Shown here in pieces: positions 1-9,104 of a stretch of 64,000 bases of DNA. The translations under genes were made by a program, and so were the position numbers. The stretch spans positions 62,001 to 126,000 of the forward strand of contig NZ_CP045201.1 of assembly GCF_014899185.1 (NCBI RefSeq), in the 5' to 3' direction. The stretch is from Pseudooceanicola spongiae. Lineage in GTDB: Bacteria > Pseudomonadota > Alphaproteobacteria > Rhodobacterales > Rhodobacteraceae. The stretch's first letter is position 1. Every line of letters starts with the position of its first letter. The notes under the pieces were generated by a model that was given only the letters and a program-made list of their open reading frames with translations, was not told the origin of the DNA and ran no database searches.

Positions 1-1415
1 CGGCTCTGACGCTGGCGCTGCTCTCGGGGCTGATCCTGCTGACACTGGGGCTGTTCCGTCTGGGGTTCATTGCCAACTTCCTGTCGCATCCGGTGATTGC
101 GGGCTTTATCACCGCCAGTGGCCTGCTGATCGCGGCGAGCCAGCTGCGTCATCTTCTGGGCATTCAGGGCGAGGGCAATACGCTGATCGAGATCGCCACA
201 GGTCTCTGGCCGCATCTGAGCGAGGTCAATCCGGTCACGCTTGCCCTCGGGGTGTCCGCGACGGCGTTTCTGTTCTGGGTGCGCAAGGGGCTTAAACCGC
301 TGTTGCGGCGGGCGGGCCTTGGGCCGCGCATGGCTGATCTGGTCGCCAAGACCGGGCCGGTGCTGGCGATCGTGGTGACCACCCTGCTGACCTGGGGGCT
401 GGACCTGGGCGCACAGGGCGTCGCCATCGTCGGCGAGGTGCCTCAGAGCCTGCCGCCGCTGACCCTGCCATCGTTGCGCCCCGAGCTGATCCGGCAATTG
501 TTCGTGCCAGCGCTGCTGATTTCGGTCATCGGCTTTGTCGAGAGCATTTCCGTGGCGCAGACACTGGCCGCCAAGAAACGCCAGCGCATCAACCCGGATC
601 AGGAACTGATCGGGCTGGGCGCGGCCAATATCGGCGCGGCCTTCACTGGGGGCTTTCCGGTGACGGGGGGCTTTTCACGCTCGGTCGTGAATTATGATGC
701 AGGCGCCGAGACGCCCGCCGCCGGGGCCTATACCGCCGCGGGGCTGGCGCTGGCGGCGCTGTTCCTGACGCCTCTGATCCACTATCTGCCGAAAGCGACG
801 CTGGCGGCAACGATCATCGTCGCGGTGCTGAGCCTGGTCGATGTGTCGATCCTGCGGCGGGCCTGGGGCTTCAGCCGTGCCGATTTCGCCGCCGTTGCGG
901 TGACCATCCTGCTGACGCTGACGCTTGGCGTCGAGGTGGGCGTCACGGCGGGGGTCGCGACGTCGGTTCTGGTGCACCTCTACAAGACCTCGCGTCCGCA
1001 TATCGCCGTGGTCGGCCGGGTGCCCGGCACCGAGCATTTCCGCAACGTGCGCCGTCACGACGTCGAGACCCAGTCGCATGTGTTGTCGCTGCGGGTCGAC
1101 GAAAGCCTGTATTTCCCCAACGCGCGCTTTCTTGAGGATGAGCTGATGCGCTATGCCGCCGACAAGCCCGAGCTGAGCGACGTGGTGCTGATGTTCCCGG
1201 CGGTCAACGACATCGACCTCTCGGCGCTGGAGTCGCTGGAGGCGATCAACACGCGCCTGCGCGACGCCGGGGTCCGGTTGCACCTGAGCGAGGTGAAGGG
1301 ACCGGTGATGGATCGTCTCAAGCGCTGCCATTTCCTGCAGGAGCTGACCGGAGAGGTATTCCTGAGCCAGCACGCCGCGATCTGTGCGCTGGAGAGGCGC
1401 GCCCCGGCCGCCTAA
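1..1415 (+). CDS. SulP family inorganic anion transporter (5' partial)
   Basis: Integral membrane anion permease (sulfate, bicarbonate or similar) with a C-terminal STAS domain. The reading frame is open from base 3, so the true start lies before the window; the GTG at 93 is internal. The visible part has many hydrophobic helices (for example the stretch around LGFIANFLSHPVIAGF) and the conserved region ending GGFPVTGGFSRSVVNYDAGA, typical of SulP proteins. The last ~110 residues (from about base 1075) form a STAS domain with the core VNDIDLSALESL. The substrate cannot be read from sequence. No neighbour suggests a partner. Confidence 0.9.
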   Translation, partial: ALTLALLSGLILLTLGLFRLGFIANFLSHPVIAGFITASGLLIAASQLRHLLGIQGEGNTLIEIATGLWPHLSEVNPVTLALGVSATAFLFWVRKGLKPLLRRAGLGPRMADLVAKTGPVLAIVVTTLLTWGLDLGAQGVAIVGEVPQSLPPLTLPSLRPELIRQLFVPALLISVIGFVESISVAQTLAAKKRQRINPDQELIGLGAANIGAAFTGGFPVTGGFSRSVVNYDAGAETPAAGAYTAAGLALAALFLTPLIHYLPKATLAATIIVAVLSLVDVSILRRAWGFSRADFAAVAVTILLTLTLGVEVGVTAGVATSVLVHLYKTSRPHIAVVGRVPGTEHFRNVRRHDVETQSHVLSLRVDESLYFPNARFLEDELMRYAADKPELSDVVLMFPAVNDIDLSALESLEAINTRLRDAGVRLHLSEVKGPVMDRLKRCHFLQELTGEVFLSQHAAICALERRAPAA

Positions 1416-1576
1416 ATCGCGCACATTTGCCAGCACCTGATGCGGGCGTCGCCACGCGGAGCTTGCTTTTGTCGTGGAAGGGCAGAACCTGATGCCGTGG
1501 CCGCCTGAGGCAGGCGCGGCCTCTGCGTGCGAAGCCGGGAGTATCTCCCAAAGCGGCCGCCGATCAGGAGAAACTG

Positions 1577-2698
1577 ATGAACATCCATGACCCCGCCGCC
1601 GAACTGCGTGCCAGTGTTGGTATCGCGTTCGAGCAGGCCCATGCCATGCCGGTTTCGGTCTATACTTCGCCCGAGTTTCTGGCGCTGGAGGCCGAGCATG
1701 TCTTTGCCCGATCCTGGCTTTGCGCCGGTCGCGCCGATGCGCTGAGGGAACCGGGCGATTACCTGACGATGCAGATCGCGGGCGAGCCGGTGCTGATCCT
1801 GCGAGACCGCGAAGGGCAGTTGCGCGCCATGTCCAATGTCTGCCGCCACCGCATGTCGGTGCTGCTGGAGGGGCGCGGCAACACGCGCGTCATCACCTGT
1901 CCCTATCACGCCTGGACCTATTCGCTGGATGGCAGCCTGCGCGGCGCGCCTGCGATGGACATGAACAAGGGGTTCTGCAAGGAAGACAACGGCCTGCCCG
2001 CGATCCGCTGCGTCAACTGGAACGGCTGGATCATGGTGACGCTGGATGCCGATCTGCCTGACCCACATGAGCAACTGAGCGAGGTTGACGATCTGGTCGG
2101 CTACCTCGACATGTCCAGTTACGTCGAGACCTTCCGCGAGGAACATCACTGGAATACCAACTGGAAGATCCTGGCCGAGAACTTCATGGAGAGCTACCAC
2201 CTGCCGATGTGTCACGGCGCGACGATCGGGGGCGCGGTCGATCTGCGCAAGATGACCTGCCCCGAGGGGCGCGCGCATTTCAACTATCACCACATCATGA
2301 AGGACGACTCCATCGCGCTGTCTATTGCCCACAAGGACAACACGACGCTGCAGGGCGATGACCGCTACCGGACCTGGCTGATGGCGATCTACCCCTCGCT
2401 GCTGATCACGCTGACACCGGGGTATTTCTGGTACCTCTGCCTGACGCCAAGCGCGCCGGGCGAGGTCGATATCGTCTATGGCGGCGGGCTGCACCCCGAC
2501 TTCGCTGTCGATCCGCAGGCCGATGTGCATTTTGCCATGCTGAAAGGGTTGCTGGATCACGTCAATGACGAGGATCGCGGCTGCACCGAACGGGTGTGGC
2601 GGGGCATGCAAGGGCGGCTGGCGCGCCCCGGCCCGCTCAGTCATCTTGAGCGGCCGAACTTCGAATTCGCCCGCTGGATCGCCAGCCGGATGCCGTGA
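1577..2698 (+). CDS. Rieske non-haem iron oxygenase, alpha subunit
   Basis: Ring-hydroxylating-type oxygenase of 373 aa. The Rieske [2Fe-2S] ligands are Cys89, His91, Cys108 and His111 (CRH and CPYH motifs). The catalytic domain has the mononuclear iron ligands His208 and His213 in ESYHLPMCH. The residue that relays electrons between the centres, normally Asp, is Glu205 here, as in the quaternary-amine oxygenases (carnitine CntA, glycine betaine GbcA). The start is supported by AGGAG 6 bases upstream. No reductase gene adjoins it, so it must use one from elsewhere, possibly the GbcB-like protein at 39231. The substrate is unknown; N-demethylation of a quaternary amine is an inference. Confidence 0.88.
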   Translation: MNIHDPAAELRASVGIAFEQAHAMPVSVYTSPEFLALEAEHVFARSWLCAGRADALREPGDYLTMQIAGEPVLILRDREGQLRAMSNVCRHRMSVLLEGRGNTRVITCPYHAWTYSLDGSLRGAPAMDMNKGFCKEDNGLPAIRCVNWNGWIMVTLDADLPDPHEQLSEVDDLVGYLDMSSYVETFREEHHWNTNWKILAENFMESYHLPMCHGATIGGAVDLRKMTCPEGRAHFNYHHIMKDDSIALSIAHKDNTTLQGDDRYRTWLMAIYPSLLITLTPGYFWYLCLTPSAPGEVDIVYGGGLHPDFAVDPQADVHFAMLKGLLDHVNDEDRGCTERVWRGMQGRLARPGPLSHLERPNFEFARWIASRMP

Positions 2699-2702
2699 AG
2701 GG

Positions 2703-2731
2703 GGCTGGCCCCGCGTGGTTCGGGGCCAGCC
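2703..2731. terminator. Bidirectional hairpin between convergent genes
   Basis: Perfect 11-bp stem GGCTGGCCCCG / CGGGGCCAGCC with a 7-base loop, between the stop of the Rieske gene and the stop of the minus-strand aldehyde dehydrogenase. It lacks a strong T-run, so termination is inferred from position and stem strength. Confidence 0.6.
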
Positions 2732-2736
2732 AGTAC

Positions 2737-4185
2737 TCAGATCTGCGCGCGCATCTTCAGCTTGATGTGCTTTTTCTCAAGGAAGGCATGCAGGCCTTCG
2801 GGACCAAGTTCGCGCCCGACACCGCTCATCTTCCAACCGCCGAAGGGGGCCTGAAGTTCGCTGGTGTCGTTGACGTTGACGCCGATGGCCCCCGCCTCGA
2901 TCTGTTCCGCCATCGCCCAGCCACGCTCAAGATCGCCAGAGAAGACATAGGCGGCGAGGCCGAAGGGCAGGGCGTTGGCGACGCGCAGCGCCTCCGCGTC
3001 ATCCTCAACCCCGCGAATGGCGGCGAGGGGGCCGAAGGTTTCTTCGGTCAGGGCGAGGGCATCATCATCCGCGGCATCCACCACGGCGGGGGTGAAGAAA
3101 TACCCCCTATCCCAGGGCTCGCCCTTGGGCACCGTGCCGCCGGTCAGCAGCTTGCCGCCCTTGGCCAGCGCGTCGTCGAGATGGCGCTGCACGCGGGTCC
3201 GCACGCCCTCGTTCAGCACCGGGCCGTAGAGCACGCCGGGGATGACGCCATGGCCCAGCTCGATCTTGCGGGTCACCTCGACCAGCGCCTCGGTGAAGGC
3301 GGCGTGGATGCCGCGCGAGACGATGATGCGGTTCACCGCGATGCAGATCTGACCCATGTTGGAAAAGGCGCGTCGTGCGGCAGCGGCGGCGGCCTCCATC
3401 GGGTCTGCATCATCCAGCACGATGAAGGGGCACTGCCCGCCAAGCTCAAGCGAGACACGTTTGAGGTTGCCCGCCGCCGCCCGCATGATCGACTGTCCGG
3501 CGGGGACCGAGGCGGTGGCGGTGATCATGTCGATGCCGGGATGGGCTGACAGGGCCGCGCCGACCTGCTGCCCGGTGCCGGGGATGTCGTTCAGCACGCC
3601 CGGCGGCAGGCCTGCATCCTCGAAACACTGCACCACCATCGCGATGGCGAGCGGCGTTTCATGCGGCGGTTTGGCGACCAGCACACAGCCCGCCGCCAGC
3701 ACCGGCGCGACCTTCCAGGCGTAGAGGTCGACGGGATAGTTCCACGGCACGATGCCCGCGACGACGCCGACGGGATGTTCGGTGACGATATTGCGGATCG
3801 CCGCGTTCGAAGCCGGACGGAGAGTGCCGAAGACCCGGCGCCCCTGTTCGGCGTAATAGCGGATCACCTCGGCACCGAAGGCGATCTCTTTCTTGGAATC
3901 TGGCACCGGCTTGCCCTGTTCGCGTGTCAGCAGGTCGGCAATCGCGTCGATCCGTTGGTCAATCAGATCGGCGGCACGGTGCAAGATGTGAGCGCGGGCG
4001 TCGGGGTGCATTGCGGCCCAGGCCGGAAAGGCGCGGCGCGCGGCGGTGACGGCCAGTTCGACATCGCCAAGGCCAGCAATGGCGCTGGTGCCGACAGGCT
4101 CACCGGTTGCGGGATCGGGGATGAGGGCGGTGGTGCCGGCGACAGCATCGACCCAACGGCCGTCAATATAGAGTTTGCGATCCAT
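2737..4185 (-). CDS. NAD(P)-dependent aldehyde dehydrogenase
   Basis: Full-length (482 aa) aldehyde dehydrogenase of the succinate-semialdehyde/betaine-aldehyde type. The Rossmann region and the PWNYP signature are present; the catalytic Glu lies in ELGGQCP and the nucleophilic Cys in GQICIAV. It is the last gene of the minus-strand nucleoside operon and starts 3 bases after the SIS gene stops, so it is co-transcribed. In that setting it probably oxidises an aldehyde released from the sugar part of the nucleoside, but this is inference; a semialdehyde unrelated to nucleosides is equally possible. Confidence 0.88.
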   Translation of the reverse strand: MDRKLYIDGRWVDAVAGTTALIPDPATGEPVGTSAIAGLGDVELAVTAARRAFPAWAAMHPDARAHILHRAADLIDQRIDAIADLLTREQGKPVPDSKKEIAFGAEVIRYYAEQGRRVFGTLRPASNAAIRNIVTEHPVGVVAGIVPWNYPVDLYAWKVAPVLAAGCVLVAKPPHETPLAIAMVVQCFEDAGLPPGVLNDIPGTGQQVGAALSAHPGIDMITATASVPAGQSIMRAAAGNLKRVSLELGGQCPFIVLDDADPMEAAAAAARRAFSNMGQICIAVNRIIVSRGIHAAFTEALVEVTRKIELGHGVIPGVLYGPVLNEGVRTRVQRHLDDALAKGGKLLTGGTVPKGEPWDRGYFFTPAVVDAADDDALALTEETFGPLAAIRGVEDDAEALRVANALPFGLAAYVFSGDLERGWAMAEQIEAGAIGVNVNDTSELQAPFGGWKMSGVGRELGPEGLHAFLEKKHIKLKMRAQI

Positions 4186-4188
4186 GAG

Positions 4189-4956
4189 TTAGCGGTCCTT
4201 CAACCGTTGCCACAGCGCCTGATAGTTGCTGTCGTTCTGGGCGTCGGCCTCGGCCTTTTCGGTGGTGTTGGGGCTGACCATAACACCGGGCTCGATGCCC
4301 TGCGCCACCAGCCGCTCGGCCGTGGTCGAGACGATGGCGTGGGCAATGGCGATGGTCACGCTGGTCGAGCTGGCACCGACGGGGTATTTCAGCCCGTCGA
4401 TCTGCAGGCTGGCGTCGCCCTTGGGGATTCCCGTGTCGATCACCACATCCGCAACTTCGTACAGCCGCTTGCCACAGGAATGGCGCGAGGGCACGGAGCT
4501 GGAGTGCGGCAGCGAGGTGACGGCAATGACGCCGATGCCACGCTCCTTGCACTCCATCGCGATGTCCAGGATCACGGCGTTGATGCCCGAGTGCGAGAAC
4601 AGGATCATCGAGTCGCCCGGATCGGTCTGATGCGAGGCCATGATGGCGCGGCCATAGCCTTCCTGGGCGTGGATGTAGCGGTACTGCCGCGCGCCCATGT
4701 CACCCCAGACGTGGTGGAACGAGATCATCGTGCTTTCGACGATGGGGCGGAAGCCGACGATGGTGCCGGTGCGCGGAAAGCTCTCCAGTGCGGGAATGGC
4801 GCCGTGGCCGGTGCCGAAGGTGAAGGCCAGCTTGCCGTTGCCGATGCTGCGGGCGCACATCTCTGCGGCCTTTTCGATGGCCTCGCATTGGGTGTCGCGC
4901 ACCTTTTCCATGCGCTCGATCAATGTGTTGAAGTATCTGGTGGAGAGGGGAGCCAT
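4189..4956 (-). CDS. SIS-domain sugar isomerase-like protein
   Basis: A 255-aa phosphosugar-binding SIS protein resembling the sugar isomerase domain (UPF0309-like) family. It has the FGTGHG and SHSGINAVILD stretches of the SIS fold. The start at 4956 (MAPLSTRYF) is chosen because AAAGGA lies 7 bases upstream; the longer reading frame would overlap the preceding nucleoside phosphorylase. It sits between the phosphorylase and the aldehyde dehydrogenase, which suggests it acts on ribose phosphate or a related sugar phosphate. The exact reaction is unknown. Confidence 0.8.
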   Translation of the reverse strand: MAPLSTRYFNTLIERMEKVRDTQCEAIEKAAEMCARSIGNGKLAFTFGTGHGAIPALESFPRTGTIVGFRPIVESTMISFHHVWGDMGARQYRYIHAQEGYGRAIMASHQTDPGDSMILFSHSGINAVILDIAMECKERGIGVIAVTSLPHSSSVPSRHSCGKRLYEVADVVIDTGIPKGDASLQIDGLKYPVGASSTSVTIAIAHAIVSTTAERLVAQGIEPGVMVSPNTTEKAEADAQNDSNYQALWQRLKDR

Positions 4957-4969
4957 ATCCACGTCCTTT

Positions 4970-5740
4970 CTAGTGCGTGTCAAAACCGGCCATGGTGCTC
5001 ATCGCGTCAAGCGCGATCTCGAACATCTCGCGTTCCAGCGTGGCCATCAGGTCGTCTTCGATCTTCTCCTGGGTTTCGGCATCGACGGTAGCCACGCAGA
5101 GCGTGCTGGCGCGCACGCGCAGGATGCGCGCCGCCGTCAGCAGGGCCGAGGTCTCCATGTCCGTGCCGATCAGCCCGTATTTGCGGATGTCGTCCTTGAG
5201 CTTGCCGATCAGCTCTCGCCGCTCGCCCGACAGGCCGAACATCTGGGTGTAAAACCCGTCGTAGGTGCCGAAGATGCCGGCGTGCCAGTCGGTCGGGCTG
5301 GTCTGCAGGCGGTCCCGCAATACGCGGTTGAGGTCGAAATCGGCGACGGCGGGAAAGCCGAGGGGGGCGTAGGTGTCGGAGGTCCCTTCAGCGCGCAGGG
5401 CCGCGTCGGCGAGGACGAAATCGCCGAGCTTCGCCGGAGCGACGGCCATAGCGGTGCCGATGCGCAGGAAATTGCGGATGCCGAGGGCGTGGAGTTCATG
5501 CAGCACGATGGTCGCGATCGGCGCGCCCATGCCAAAGGCCGAGACGGTGATGCGCTGCCCGTCGCGGGTGCCGGTGATCGTCTTCAGGCCGCGCTTTTCG
5601 GGCAGCATCTGCACGTCCTGCATATGTTCGGCGATGCGCTCCACACGCGCGGGATCCCCCACGAGGATTGCGGCGTCGCCAACCTCGTCCCGGTGCGCGC
5701 CGATGTACCAGGCGCGGGGTGTCTGTTCTTGTTCAGCCAT
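4970..5740 (-). CDS. Nucleoside phosphorylase (uridine phosphorylase-like)
   Basis: A 256-aa protein of the NP-I nucleoside phosphorylase family, predicted to split nucleosides with phosphate into base and (deoxy)ribose-1-phosphate. It has the early phosphate-binding stretch VGDPARVERIAEH, the mid-region GMGAPIATIVLHEL, and the nucleoside-binding TDMETSALL segment that replaces the EMES/EMEA motif. The start at 5740 (MAEQEQTP) has AGGAAG upstream; the long open frame before it runs through the PfkB gene. Its first bases overlap the end of the kinase gene by 8 bases. The base preference cannot be read from sequence. Confidence 0.85.
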   Translation of the reverse strand: MAEQEQTPRAWYIGAHRDEVGDAAILVGDPARVERIAEHMQDVQMLPEKRGLKTITGTRDGQRITVSAFGMGAPIATIVLHELHALGIRNFLRIGTAMAVAPAKLGDFVLADAALRAEGTSDTYAPLGFPAVADFDLNRVLRDRLQTSPTDWHAGIFGTYDGFYTQMFGLSGERRELIGKLKDDIRKYGLIGTDMETSALLTAARILRVRASTLCVATVDAETQEKIEDDLMATLEREMFEIALDAMSTMAGFDTH

Positions 5741-6596
5741 GTGGTCTTCCTGTGGGGTCTTCGGATTGGCGGTGCGCCAGCAGGCGGCGGGCGGCGCGAT
5801 GGCCAGCCTCGCCCAGCACGTGCAGGTCTGTTTCACCTTGGACTAGGGCAGAGAGGACTCCGCCCGCGAATGTGTCGCCCGCCCCGGTGGGGTCGGTGAC
5901 GGCGATGGGGGTTGTCGGCACGAGGAGACCCTCGTCGCCACACTGGAAATGCGCACCGGTGGCGCCACGTGTCTCGATCACGATCTGGCGCGGCGTGGCG
6001 GCGGGCAGAAGGCCGCGTTCGCTGCCGTTGCAGAAGATCACGTCGGCCCGGGCGGCAAGGCGGGCGCGCAGGGCATCGGTCATCACGCGCGGGTCGTTCT
6101 TGACGATCCAGGCCAGGCGCTGGTCGTCGCGCAGCAGGTCCAGCAGCGCGGTCGTGGCGGGCAAGGGGCCTATGGTGACGCAGAGCCAGTCGGCCCGCTG
6201 GATCAGCGCGCGCTGGTTGTCACTGAGGCGGATGTCGCCGGGAATGCCCGGATGATAGAGCACCGCGCAATCGCCCGAGGCGTCGTAGGCCATCACAGAG
6301 GCGGGTGTGCGCCCCCCGGCCACCGCGCTGAGCCCCGAGGCATCGACCCCCGCCTGTTGCAATCGGGCGGCATAAGATGCGCCCTCGGGGTCGTCCCCGA
6401 CCCAGCTGATCGGGCTGGCGGTGATCTGCGTGCCCACCACCAATGCCTGCGCCACATAGGCGGGACCACCACCGAGACGCGGCCATGCCTCGCGTGGGCG
6501 GCTGAGGATGGTGGTGGTGCGCCCGGGCGTGACCGCGCCGTCCAGCACGATCACATGGTCGAGGCTGGCGAACCCTGAGATGGCAACGCGGCTCAT
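5733..6596 (-). CDS. PfkB-family carbohydrate kinase
   Basis: A 287-aa ribokinase-fold sugar or nucleoside kinase. The N-terminal GGGPAYVAQAL and the C-terminal PfkB signature DPTGAGDTFAGG, with the catalytic Asp, are both intact. Its ATG overlaps the stop of the isochorismatase-like gene (ATGA), indicating translational coupling. Between a phosphorylase and an SIS protein it may phosphorylate ribose, ribose-1-phosphate or the nucleoside itself. Ribose-1-phosphate kinase of the PfkB family is known in archaeal nucleoside breakdown, but that role here is only a hypothesis. Confidence 0.87.
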   Translation of the reverse strand: MSRVAISGFASLDHVIVLDGAVTPGRTTTILSRPREAWPRLGGGPAYVAQALVVGTQITASPISWVGDDPEGASYAARLQQAGVDASGLSAVAGGRTPASVMAYDASGDCAVLYHPGIPGDIRLSDNQRALIQRADWLCVTIGPLPATTALLDLLRDDQRLAWIVKNDPRVMTDALRARLAARADVIFCNGSERGLLPAATPRQIVIETRGATGAHFQCGDEGLLVPTTPIAVTDPTGAGDTFAGGVLSALVQGETDLHVLGEAGHRAARRLLAHRQSEDPTGRPHG

Positions 6597-7156
6597 CCCA
6601 GCATCTCCAGCCCTTCGTCGAGCGAGACGACGCGGCCCATGTAGCGCTCGATATCCTCAAGCGAGGCTTCGGCAAGGTGGGGACGGTTGGAGTTTGTCGC
6701 CTCTCGCACGATCACCGGCTCAAACCCGTTGGCGAAGGCATCCTGAGCGGTGGCGCGGATGCAGACGTTGGTCTTCACCCCGGCGATGATCACGCGACGG
6801 ACGCGCTGTTCGGTCAGAAACAGCGCGAGATCGGTGGCGAAGAAGGCACTGAATCGGCGCTTGAAGACGGCGGTCTCGTTTGCGCCCTCGGGGAAGAAAT
6901 CCTCGAAGTAGCGCGCGTCCTCGGCGCCTTCGAGGTGGTGAACCGGCAGCCGACGCCACTCAAAATCGTCAAAGCCGGGGCGGTGGCGTTCGACGGCATG
7001 AACGGTGATTGCGCCGCTCTCTCGGGCACGGGCGCGCAGGGCGCGCATCGCGGGCAGCACCTGTTCCACCTCGGGGTAATAGTTGGCCTGTCCCGGGGCG
7101 AAGAAGCTGTCGATCACGTCAACCAGCAGCAGGGCGGTGTTTTCAGGGAGGGTCAT
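6593..7156 (-). CDS. Isochorismatase-like cysteine hydrolase
   Basis: A 187-aa cysteine hydrolase. The presumed triad is Asp in LLVDVIDSF, Lys in AVFKRRFSAF and Cys in KTNVCIRAT. The family includes nicotinamidase, ureidoacrylate and N-carbamoyl amide hydrolases. It overlaps the neighbouring permease gene and the PfkB gene by ATGA junctions. In a nucleoside-breakdown operon an amide or ureido product of base degradation is a reasonable substrate, but nothing in the sequence decides this. Confidence 0.85.
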   Translation of the reverse strand: MTLPENTALLLVDVIDSFFAPGQANYYPEVEQVLPAMRALRARARESGAITVHAVERHRPGFDDFEWRRLPVHHLEGAEDARYFEDFFPEGANETAVFKRRFSAFFATDLALFLTEQRVRRVIIAGVKTNVCIRATAQDAFANGFEPVIVREATNSNRPHLAEASLEDIERYMGRVVSLDEGLEMLG

Positions 7157-8049
7157 GTGCGGGCTCCGTTCCGTTTCTTGGCCGACCAGGCGAGCATGGC
7201 GAGGATCACGATGACCATCACATAGGGCAGCGTCTGGACCAGTTCGGGGGGAAAGCCGCGCCCCTGCAGGCGGATTTGCAGGGCGTCGAAAAACCCGAAC
7301 AGCAGCGCTCCGAGTGCGGTCATCACCGGGTGATTACGCCCGAAATAGAAGGCGGCCAGCGCGATGAAGCCGCGCCCGGCGGTGATGCCTTCGTTGAAGA
7401 TGCCGACCAGACCGATGGAGAGATACGCCCCCGCCAGCCCGGCCATGAAGCCGGCAAACAGGGTCGAGGCATCGCGGATCGCGAGGGGGCGCAGCCCGAG
7501 CGAGCGAGCGGCCTTTTCACCCGCGCCCGTCGCGCGCAGGCGCAGCCCGGCGCGGGTGCGCACCAGAAACCACGCCGCCGCGGGCACCATCCCCCAGGCG
7601 AACCAGGTCAGCACGTTGTGCCCCGACAGCATCGCGCCCAGCACCGGGACATCGGCAACCCCGGGGATGTCGATCACCGGCAGGCGCGTCACGTCCGGCA
7701 GGCGCAGCGTGCCCGACACGCCATAGGTCGATTTCAGGATGAAGCGCGCAAGCCCGGTTGCGACGATGGAAAAGCCCAGGCCGACGATGATTTCGTTCGC
7801 CTTCAGCCGTGTGATGACCAGCGACATCAGCCCGCCGATGAAGGCACCGGTGCCCCCGGCGACAGCCAGCGCCAGAAGCCAACTGCCGTTGTCCGCAGCG
7901 ACGATCAACGCCGTCATCGCGCCGAACAACATCATGGAATCCAGGCCGATATTGACGATGCCACCGGTCCGGTTGATCAGCCCGCCAAGGGCCGCCAGCA
8001 GGATCGGCGTCGTCATGATCAGTGCCGCGTGGATCAGGTTATCAAGCAT
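7153..8049 (-). CDS. ABC transporter permease, nucleoside (BMP) type, second subunit
   Basis: A 298-aa polytopic inner-membrane permease of the BPD_transp_2 family, paired with the gene at 8049-9104. The conserved segments GGLINRTGGIVNIGLDSMM and GITAGRGFIALAAFYFGRNHP mark permeases of BMP-linked nucleoside importers (YufQ/NupQ-like). The ATG at 8049 shares one base with the upstream stop (TGATG); a GTG at 8052 is an alternative start. It works with the adjoining permease, ATPase and substrate-binding protein. Confidence 0.9.
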   Translation of the reverse strand: MLDNLIHAALIMTTPILLAALGGLINRTGGIVNIGLDSMMLFGAMTALIVAADNGSWLLALAVAGGTGAFIGGLMSLVITRLKANEIIVGLGFSIVATGLARFILKSTYGVSGTLRLPDVTRLPVIDIPGVADVPVLGAMLSGHNVLTWFAWGMVPAAAWFLVRTRAGLRLRATGAGEKAARSLGLRPLAIRDASTLFAGFMAGLAGAYLSIGLVGIFNEGITAGRGFIALAAFYFGRNHPVMTALGALLFGFFDALQIRLQGRGFPPELVQTLPYVMVIVILAMLAWSAKKRNGART

Positions 8050-9104
8050 CACGCGGCTTTCCTTCCAAGGGCGCCAAAGCGGGCGACAGCAAAGATCATC
8101 ACCATGCCCTGCAGGATGTCGACGATCTCGATCGGGACATCGCTGAACAGCTGGATAGTCGCGCCAGAGGTCGAGAGCGCGCCGAACAGGATCGCCGCCA
8201 TCAGGATGCCCCAGGCATTGCCGCGCCCCAGCAGGGCGACCGCGATGCCGACAAAACCATATCCGGGCGAAAATCCATCGACGTAGCGATAGACGTTGCC
8301 AAGCGCATGGGTACCCCCCGCGATGCCCCCAAGCGCGCCGGACAGTAGCATCATCTTCAGCACCAGTCGGGGCACGTTCATGCCGGTGGCGGTGGCAAAA
8401 CGCGGGCTCATCCCCGCCAGCCGGGTCTCGAACCCCAGAGCAGTGCGCTTGCCCCAGAGCCAGTAGAGCAGCACGCAGATCAGCGCGATCAGGAAGCCCG
8501 CGTTCAGGGTCGAGCCGCGCATCAGGCGGGGCAGGCGGGCAGCCTCGGCCACCATGGGCGTGGCCGAGTTAGCCGAGCCGACGGCAAGCAACGGCCCGTT
8601 GACCAGCCAGGTGGCAATGGCGACGGCGATGAAGTTCATCATCAGGGTGGTGACGACCTCGTCCGCATCCAGCCGCGCTTTCAGCAGGCCGGGGATGATC
8701 ATCCAGGCCAGCCCGGCCAGCGCAGCGGCAAGCATCGCAAAGGGCAGCAGCAGGGCGGCGGGCAGGGTGACGAAGGTAAAGCCGACATAGGCTGCCGCCA
8801 GCCCGCCGATGCTGACGCAGCCCTCGACGCCAACGTTGAAAGCCCCGGCACGAAAGGCGACGGCGGTGCCGAGGCCGGTAAAGATCAGCGGCGTCGCGGC
8901 GGCCATCGTGGCGGCGATGCGCTTGCTCGAGCCGAAGGATTCCAAGGCCAGCAGGCGGTAGACATCAAACGGGTTGTGTCCCGCCATAGCCAGCACCACA
9001 CCGGCAACGACCAGCGCCAGAGCAAAGGGCAACAGCGCAGTTCCAATAAGTTTGAGGGCGGAAAAGCCTGTGTAAGTGGCGGGATTGGTGCTTGGCATGG
9101 CCAT
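8049..9104 (-). CDS. ABC transporter permease, nucleoside (BMP) type, first subunit
   Basis: A 351-aa permease (YufP/NupP-like) with about eight to ten hydrophobic segments. The motif FRAGAFNVGVEGCVSIGGLA is diagnostic of this group, and the later GGTHALGNVYRYVDGFSPGYGF segment also fits. The start at 9104 is chosen because its ATG overlaps the stop of the ATPase gene (ATGA); the longer open frame upstream lies inside that ATPase gene. It forms the membrane channel with the product of 7153-8049. Confidence 0.9.
   Translation of the reverse strand: MAMPSTNPATYTGFSALKLIGTALLPFALALVVAGVVLAMAGHNPFDVYRLLALESFGSSKRIAATMAAATPLIFTGLGTAVAFRAGAFNVGVEGCVSIGGLAAAYVGFTFVTLPAALLLPFAMLAAALAGLAWMIIPGLLKARLDADEVVTTLMMNFIAVAIATWLVNGPLLAVGSANSATPMVAEAARLPRLMRGSTLNAGFLIALICVLLYWLWGKRTALGFETRLAGMSPRFATATGMNVPRLVLKMMLLSGALGGIAGGTHALGNVYRYVDGFSPGYGFVGIAVALLGRGNAWGILMAAILFGALSTSGATIQLFSDVPIEIVDILQGMVMIFAVARFGALGRKAA

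Noticed and set aside
1499..1522. Hairpin GGCCG...CGGCC after the SulP gene
   Set aside because: The stem contains a bulge and no T-run follows; too weak to list as a terminator.
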